From Nyssa sinensis (lineage: Eukaryota > Streptophyta > Magnoliopsida > Cornales > Nyssaceae): a stretch of DNA of 64,000 bases. Position 1 is the stretch's first letter. Every line of letters starts with the position of its first letter. The stretch lies in the NCBI GenBank assembly GCA_008638375.1, contig CM018051.1, forward strand, positions 13,260,369-13,324,368, given 5' to 3'. The translations under genes and the position numbers were made by a program. The notes beneath the pieces were generated by a model. That model saw nothing but the letters and a program-made list of their open reading frames with translations. It made no database searches and was not told the DNA's origin. Below are positions 49,001 to 58,000 of the stretch, in pieces.

Positions 49001-52000
49001 TTGAATGATGAAACTTACACTGCTGATTGTGTTGCACTCATTCGGATATCTGGAACTTCTGTGCATAACAATAAAGCTATGCAAGTTGATGCGGTATGTG
49101 CTCATTGATATTTTCGCCCTTCCGGACTACTCTAATTTATGTTTTGCTAATGTTTTCTAAATATCTCATATATGATCAATATCATTCCTTTTTTTTCCCG
49201 TTATTTTTTTTAATAAATTGTCAAATTCATTTTTATTTTCTATATTATAAGTTCAAATCAACAGTGATGGGTTTTGTATTTGGATGAGCTTAATTGCTTG
49301 TTGCTGTCCTTCCATTATAAACCTTTGAAAACTGATTTGCTGTCCAAAATAAAGACATATTATGCTTTTGAATTACGGAGAGATGTTTTATAATAGAAAC
49401 GGTTTGGGATAAGCTAGATTAAGATGGAGTGTCTCTGATTTAGTTTTAGAAACATTTGGAGTGGAATTGGGAATTAGTGAAAATTAACAAACAAAATATT
49501 CTAATGAGATCAATTTTGTTGTCTTTGATCCCCTACAAGGGAGATGTTAAGAGGAAACCGTCTATTATCAAAGTGTGATGGATGAAGTGATGATGTAAAT
49601 CATTAGAATTTTTTTTTTCCAAAGTTTACTCAACTATTTATTTTTTGAAAATCATATTTTAGGATTTCGGGAATATTATGTAGTTAGTTTGGTTTTTATC
49701 CATATGATGTGGGGGTTGTGCTCATCAATATAAGTTGCACATTTTAGGTGCATGACAACTGAAGTGATGTGGCACTTTAAATAAGATAGTGACAATTATG
49801 TTTAGGGGTCTAGTGGTTATAATTTTAAGATCTTTATAAGCTTAGGTTTGCCTTTTTTTTTATTTTCCTTTTTTATTCAGTAAAGTAATTTATTCCAAAA
49901 AGGCCAAAGAAAGGGGGTGCTCCTGTATACATGAAGGTTGTACAAAGACCATCAAAGACCCAAAAAGGAGAAAAAAAACTCACTAAACTATCCCATTACA
50001 GTAAATGCATAGCACTTGTTACAGAATATACGTAAGATTATTCTAGAATATACAGGCTGTAGGGTTGACTGTATAGGCTCAATCATAGGGATTCTAATTA
50101 GTCTACTTTCCTAGTTTAGTCTCTCAATTTGTGTATAAATACACTTGTATATTTTGAATGGAATAATACAGAGAATTATTCTTCTCTCTTGGTTTACATG
50201 GTATCAGAGCCATTCTGAGAGTTAGGGTTTCTTTTCTTTTATTTTTCTTTTCTTTTTCTTTCTTCTCTTCTTTCCGGCCATTCTGCCCAGTGAGCAGAAG
50301 TGGTAACATTCCTTGGATCACTCAGTTCGAGTGATCCTCTTTTCTCACCGCCGGCGTGGACCAGTAGCCCACCTGCCGATCGGCCTCTCTCTGAAGTCCG
50401 GTCACCAGAATCCCAGCGCGTGAGCCTCACGCGCCACCAGAAACTTTTGCCTTCGTCAGCCACTTCACGCGCCGGCGCGTGGAGGCGCGTGTGGCTGCGC
50501 CCCTATCTCCGATCAGTCTTCTCGGTGTTGCCTCACTCTCTCTGGCACTCCTGTGTATTCGGTTGCTTTGCTGCTATTCGTTTGGACACTCTGGTTGCCC
50601 TATTGCTTCACGGCTGTTCGTGGGCTTCACTGTTATTGGTCTTCTTGGCTAGTTTCTTCTGTTACTGGTCTTCACTGCTTCACTGCTGCTGCTGTTGCTT
50701 CACTGTTACTGCTGTTGCTTCACTTCACTGTGTTCTGTTTCTATGGCTGAAGAACAGAAGAGTTCGGTTGTGACAGATGTTATTCCAATGATGTCCAGAA
50801 TCACAGAACACAAGTTAACTCGCTAGGAGTGGTTGCGAGATGATGCTCGCTTGTTCTTACAAATCAGAAACTCTATTGACACTGAGGTTGTTAGCCTGAT
50901 TAATCACTGTGAGTATGTTAAAGAATTGATGGAATATTTAGAATTTCTGTATTCTGGAAAGGGAAATCTATCACGTATCTATGAGGTTTGTAAGGGCTTT
51001 TACCGAGCTGAACAACAAGATCACTCTCTTCAGGCCTATTTTATGAATTTCAAACGAATCTATGAAGAATTGAATGTCTTGTTACCTTTCAGTCCTGATA
51101 TCAAAGTCCAGCAAGCTCAACGGGAGCAAATGGCAGTAATGAGTTTCTTGGCTGGCCTTAATTCTCAGTTTGAGATTGCTAAATCTCAGATTCTCTCTAG
51201 TGCTGAGATTTCCTCTCTCCATGAGGTCCTCACTAGGGTACTTCGCACAGCTACTAGTACATCTGTTGCTCCATCTGTTCATGCTTCTAGTGCTCTTGTC
51301 AGTCATCATGGTGGATCTGACACTGGACGGTCTTATCCTAAGCACAGAGGAGGAGGTACAGGTAGTCCGGATGCAGGGGGAGTTGTCTGTTATTATTGTC
51401 ATGAGCCGGGCCATACCAAACGCACGTGTAAGAAATTGCAAAACAAGTCTCAGAAGTCTCATTCAGCCCATGTTGCGGTTACTCCTACACCTAGCACATC
51501 TGAGCCAACCATTACAGTCTCTGCAGATGCCTTCGCTAAATTCACCCAGTATCAAGCAGCATTGCAGCATTCATCTCCATCTGTCACTGCCAGTGCCGAG
51601 TTAGGTAAACCAAATACGTGTCTTCTTTCCTCTTCCTCACAATGGGTCATTGATTCTGGTGCTACAGATCATATGACAGGTAATTCTAGTCTTTTCTCCA
51701 CTTTTCAGTCACACACATCTCCTTCTAATGTTACTTTAGCAGATGGTTCCACCTCTTTTGTGCTTGGGTCTGGTACTGTTAATCCAACTCCATTGATTTC
51801 GATGTCTTCTGTCTTGAGTCTATCACGATTTTCTTTTAATTTAATGTCTGTAAGTAAACTTACTCGTACCCTGAATTGTAGCATCTCATTTTTTCCTGAT
51901 CATTGTCTTTTTCAGGATCTTATGACGGAGAAGATTATTGGTAAAGGATATGAATCAGGTGGTCTCTACATTCTGGATACCCAGGTGCCTAGGCCCATTG

Positions 52001-55000
52001 CATGTTCCAGTGTCGTCACTCCATTTGAAGCACATTGTCGGTTGGGACGTCCTTCTTTGCCTCTGTTGAAGAAATTATGTCCTCAGTTTCATCATGTTTC
52101 TTCCTTAGATTGTGAGTTGTGTCAGTTTGCCAAACATCATCGTTTGCCGTCAGTCCCTCGAGTCAATAAACGGGCTAGTTTTCCCTTTGAGATAGTCCAT
52201 TCCGATGTTTGGGGTCCGTGTCCTGTTGTGTCCACTACTGGATTTCGATATTTTGTTTCTTTTGTTGATGATTTTTCTCGTGTAACTTGGCTTTACTTAA
52301 TGAAAAATCGTTCTGAATTATTTTCCCATTTTAGTGCCTTTTGTGCTGAAATTAAAACACAGTTTAATGTTTTTGTGCATACATTACGAAGTGATAATGC
52401 CAAAGAATATTTTTCTGATCCCTTTCAGGCCTATATGATTCACAATGGCATCCTTCACCAATCCTCTTGTGTTGACACACCATCTCAGAACGGTGTGGCC
52501 GAACGGAAAAATAGGCATCTTCTTGAGACAGCCAGGGCCCTCTTATTCCAAATGCATGTTCTTAAACAATTTTGGGCTGATGCAGTTTCCACAGCCTGTT
52601 TTTTGATTAATCGCATGCCTTCCTCTGTTCTTAATGGTGAGATCCCTTACACTGTCCTTTTTCCTACTCAACCCTTGTTTCCTATTGCACCCCGGATATT
52701 TGGTAGTACTTGTTTTGCTCGTGATGTTCGTCCCCAGGTCACTAAATTAGATCCCAAGTCTTTAAAATGTGTTTTTCTGGGTTACTCTCATCTACAAAAG
52801 GGGTATCGGTGCTACTGTCCTAGCCTTCACAAGTATCTTGTGTCCGCTGATGTTACCTTTCTCGAACATCTTCCTTTTTTCTCTACTACTTCTATTTCTC
52901 CGAGTCAGGGGGAGGATGATGATCTGTTGGTTTATACTATCACCTCTCCGCCCCCTACTGTAGCTCCTTCCCCTGTTACCCCTCCATCCCCACCACCTCC
53001 TATTCGCTATGTCTATTCCCGCCGACGAGACCCATCTGCTCCATATCCCGCACCGGTTTCTTCTTCGCCATCGGATCCTGTGGCTAGTGATCTTGATCTT
53101 CCCATTGCCCTTCGCAAAGGTACGCGTCAGTGCACTTATCCTATTTCCTCGTTTGTTTCTTATGCTCACTTGTCTTCTCCTTCGTGTTCTTTTGTTGCTT
53201 CCCTTGATTTTGTGTCTCTTCCCAAAACTGTCTATGATGCCTTGTCACATCCCGGATGGCGTGATGCTATGATCGAAGAGATGAATGCTTTAGATGCTAA
53301 TGATACTTGGGCTTTAGTGCCTTTACCTGCAGGAAAGAAAGCTATTGGCTGTAAATGGGTGTTTGCGGTCAAATTCAATTCTGATGGTTCCGTGGCTCGC
53401 CTTAAAGCCCGTCTTGTGGCTAAAGGCTATGCTCAGACTTATGGTGTGGATTATTCTGATACTTTCTCCCCTGTTGCTAAGTTGACCTCGGTTCGCTTAT
53501 TTATTTCTTTGGCAGCTACTAATGATTGGCCTTTACATCAGTTAGACATCAAAAATGCTTTCTTACATGGTGATCTCCAGGAGAAAGTGTATATGGAGCA
53601 ACCACCTGGATTTGTTGCTCAGGGGGAGTGTGGGCGAGTTTGTCATCTTCGCAAGTCATTATATGGTTTGAAACAGAGTCCTCGTGCTTGGTTTGGAAAA
53701 TTTAGTCAGGCAGTGGAGAAGTTTGGAATGAATAAGAGTAAGTCTGACCACTCAGTTTTCTATAAGCATTCTACATCTGGCCTCATTCTCCTTGTTGTGT
53801 ATATGGATGATATTGTCATTACTGGAAGTGATACTGTGGGAATTTCATCTTTGAAGTCCTTTCTTCATAGCCAGTTTCACACAAAAGATTTAGGGGTGTT
53901 GAAGTATTTCTTGGGAATTGAGGTGACGAGAAGCAAGAAAGGCGTTGTCCTATCCCAGAGGAAATATGTGCTTGACCTGTTAACTGAGACTGGAAAGTTG
54001 GGGGCTAAGCCGTGCAACGCTCCAATGCTTCCCAACTTACAACTCACGAAAGATGGAGACTTATTTGAAGATCCTGAAAAATACAGGAGACTGGTTGGAA
54101 AGTTGAACTATCTTACAGTGACACGTCCTGATATTGCATACTCTGTTAGTATTGTCAGTCAATTCATGTCCTTCCCAACAGTTCACCATTGGGCAGCGTT
54201 AGAATAGATCGTGTGTTACTTAAAGGGAGCTCCTGGACGAGGGTTACTGTACAAGAACCATGGACATACTCACATCGAATGTTTTTCAGATGCAGATTGG
54301 GCAGGTTCCAAGATTGACCGCAGATCTACTACCGGATACTGTGTTTTTGTTGGAGGAAATTTGATTTCATGGAAGAGTAAGAAACAAAATGTTGTGTCCC
54401 GATCCAGTGCAGAATCAGAATATAGAGCTATGGCACAATCTGTATGTGAGATAATGTGGATATATCAACTCTTGATTGAGGTTGGTCTTAAAGCTTCAAT
54501 ACGAGCAAAATTGTAGTGTGATAACCAAGCGGCTCTCCATATTGCTTCCAATCCTGTGTTTCATGAACGGACTAAGCATATTGAGATTGACTGCCATTTT
54601 GTTCGTGAAAAGTTGCAGCAAAATTTGTTCTCTACCGGATACGTGAAAACTGGAGAACAGTTAGGAGATATCTTCACAAAGGCTCTCAATGGGGCTCGAG
54701 TCGATTATATTTGCAACAAGCTGGGCTTGATTAATATCTATGCTCCAGCTTGAGGGGAGTGTTACAGAATATACGTAGGATTATTCTAGAATATACAGAC
54801 TGTAGAGTTGATTGTATAGGCTCAATCATAGGGATTCTAATTAGTCTACTTTCCTAGTTTAGTCTCTCAATTTGTGTATAAATACACTTGTATATTTTGA
54901 ATGGAATAATATAGAGAATTATTCTTCTCTCTTGGTTTACAGCACTCAAGAAATCTACAAAGGAGTCTGTAACTAGTGGAACTCTGCACAATCCAAAAAT

Positions 55001-58000
55001 AGAATGGAAAAGCACAAAATAGCATGAAATTCCTCCTCTTTTCCTAGTGGTTAAGAATCAATTTAGTCTTGAAAGGGTTCCAAGGAACGGACCAAGCATA
55101 TTTTAGGAAGCACAAAAACCCCTTGTTTTAGGAAGCAGCACATTCTTCAGTACAGGTAATCCATTTTCGGCTGCAAATTTTTGACTCCTTATGCACTTCT
55201 TTTCACTGTATGAAAGAGGCAAGAGATTGAATGAATATGAAATATAATGATGCTGCACGAGTCTTCAGAATTGAAATTTTTGGCAAGATCAAAACATATT
55301 CTACATGGATAAAAGATGCAGACAACATGTTATAAAAGACTCTTAAGAACTACAAGTCTACAATGGAAAACCCATGAATATGTCCATATTTTTCAAACCC
55401 CTGTAATTGTTAGCCAATAAATGGTAACATACATATTAGCCATAGCATCAATCAAGAAATTAGGATACTTTATAAAAATGAGAAGAAACAAAATTCATCT
55501 TATGGAAAACTCTACGAAAGCATTTACAAAGGATTCATATAACTTTTAAGGATGTTCGCCCAAATAGGGGACAAGTCGTTCGATATTATTCATGAGGTGG
55601 ATGAGTCGAGAGAACTTTTTCAAATTATTGAAAGAGGTCTTGGAGTTGTTCGTAGACTATGGGTCCACAGATGGGAGTTGGATTGGATATGTAAAACCTT
55701 GGATGATTTTTCAACAGGGAGAAGGCGGGTTGTGTTCCCGATTGGTTTACACGGACGGAATAGCAGTCTGATTATGAGAACTGGATCTAATCGGAGGGGG
55801 AATTACGTGAGGCTAGAAGGCCGATCGCCGAAGGGATTTCAGTCTATTTTTCTGCCGGAAGATTTCTGGAAAGGGGGTTGGACAATTTATTCTCAAGCTT
55901 TTAGTCCTTTAGGATTATCTATACCCACATCCAAGAACAAAAATCAGAAGTCTTACCTGAACGTAAGCCGAATCGCAGAGTGGCCCGAGGACCCTGTTAC
56001 GGTAACACACTCAGTCCATGCTCGCGAAGAGTTGGAGGTGCATCTCGGGTCATGTGGAAGCAGACTCAGTTACCTTCGTCGATGTCTGATCGGGAGGTTC
56101 GGAGATCAGAACTCTCCAATCCCAGACAAATGTAAGATACAATCTTGGGCTCTTCGACAATGGGGATTACAAACTGGCTTAAAGATTCTTGATCTACATG
56201 GCGCCTGGTTTCTCTTCGAATTGCCGTCGGAAAAAGAAGCAAGTAGGATTCTCAGCCGGAATTGGTCCTTTGAAGGTTTAGCCGTGACGCTGCAACTGTG
56301 GTCGCCGTCAGGATGCTGCTCGGGACAATCAGTTTCAGGCTTCATTTGGATTCGGTTGATGGGGCTTCCAGCTCTTCTGTGGAGCATGGAGGTCTTTCGT
56401 GCGGTGGGAAACAGATTTGGCCACTTTGTGACAGTTTACAATGACACTTCTGAACGTCGACATATGCGCTGGGCTAGGGTTCTGATTCGAGGTAGGCAGG
56501 AGGATATCCCTCCCTCAGTTCGTATCAACTGTGGGAACTGGACATTCACCATTCCGGTGTGGTCGGAGGCTGGGCCGCAGTGTGTTGAAGCTGTTCCCAG
56601 TAGGCCGGAGGTTGCAGCGTCCACCGGAAGTGCGAACACGATAGCTTCGGGAGATCACGCGCCAAAGGCGCGTCACTTCGAATGGCGCGATTCTGACACG
56701 GGCCTACGGCAGAAGGATACGATGGTACGATCCTATGATACTCTTTGTCATTGCTATGGAGACTCTGAGTCGATTCTTATGCCATGCTGAGGAGGTAGGC
56801 CTTATCAAAGGTTTCCAAGTTGGGGACAGAAGGGGTGGTAGGGTCGTCATCTCCCATCTTTTGTTCGCAGACGACACCATTATTTTTTGTGATCCTTCTG
56901 TGCGCCAGCTGCGTTTTGTGCGTTGCATCCTTGTGTGCTTTGAAGCTGTATCAGGCTTGCGGATCAATCTCTCGAAAAGCAGCATTACTCCGGTTGGTTC
57001 GATTCCAGGGATGGATTTGTTAGCCCGCACGTTAGGCTGCAGGGTGGTCTGCCTCCCCTTGGTGTACCTGGGCCTTCCGTTGGGCGCCCCTTCTCGTTCC
57101 ATTGGGGTATGGGATCCGGTAGTGGAAAGATTTTTCAGAAAGCTGGCAGGCTGGAAGGGTCAACTCCTCTCTAAGGGAGGTAGGCTCACTCTTATCAAAA
57201 GTACACTGGCAAACTTTCCCACCTATTTTATGTCTCTTTTTCCCATTCCGAAGTCGGTTTGTAGAAGGTTAGAGAAGATTCAAAGGGACTTCTTATGGGG
57301 TCATGAAGGGGAGCGTAGAAAGATTCATCTTGTGGCCTGGGATAAGATCAAGCAGCCCGTCTCTCTCGGAGGGCTAGGGGTGAAAGACTTGGGCATCTTT
57401 AACATAGCTCTATTAGGGAAATGGTTATGGAGGTTTGGTGAGAGTAATGGGGAGCTTTGGAGAGAGGTCATTGTTGATAAGTATGGGTGTGGCAGAGGAG
57501 GTTGGTGTTCAGGCAGAGTGGAAGGGCCTAGGGGGTGTAGTCCTTGGGGTTCCATTAGAGGCGACTGGAGGCCTTTCACTGCAAAGTGTAATTTTGTTAT
57601 CGGGGATGGTGGCCGGGTTAGTTTCTGGGATGACGGGTGGAATGGAAATGAGCCTCTCAAGGTGAAATTTCCTACTCTATATAGTCTAGCCAGCAACAAA
57701 ACGGCTCGGGTTTGCGATTACTTGGATCGAGTTGGGAACAAGTTAGTTTGGACTCCTCGTTTTAGGAGAAACTTTCTCGACTGGGAGTTGGAGGAGGCGG
57801 GCTCCTTTCTCGGTCACATTTGTCGTTACCGTGCTATGGAAGGGAGGGAGGATACGAGGGTGTGGATGCCGAATAACAAATCTTTTTCAGTCAGCTCCTT
57901 CTACAAGAGCTTGTTCGATTTGGAGAGCCCTCCTTTCCCTTGGAAGCTCATCTGGCACGCTAGAGCCCCTCCTAAGGCTTCTTTCTTTGCTTGGGAAGCC

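Larger units (their letters stand above)
50017..54941 (+). mobile_element. Nearly complete Ty1/copia retrotransposon
   Basis: Two 182-bp LTRs (TGTTACAG...GGTTTACA), PBS TGGTATCAGAGC at 50,199-50,210 (initiator Met-tRNA), polypurine tract CTTGAGGGGAG at 54,749-54,759, and a 5-bp target duplication GCACT at 50,012-50,016 and 54,942-54,946. The LTRs differ at five positions, all transitions (about 97 percent identity). With a commonly assumed plant rate of 1.3e-8 per site per year this would be roughly 1 million years, an inference. It lies in villin intron 14 in the sense direction. The domain order GAG-PR-INT-RT-RH fits copia; the short LTR is compatible with Ale/Ivana-type lineages, not proven. 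Confidence 0.95.

Noticed and set aside
50239..50773. Open frames on both strands in the GC-rich copia leader
   Set aside because: They lie between the PBS and the Gag start and show no domain; they are the untranslated leader of the element.
54211..54753. Separate short genes for RNase H
   Set aside because: They are in the same frame as the preceding polyprotein and are separated from it only by TAG codons, so they are parts of one pseudogene.
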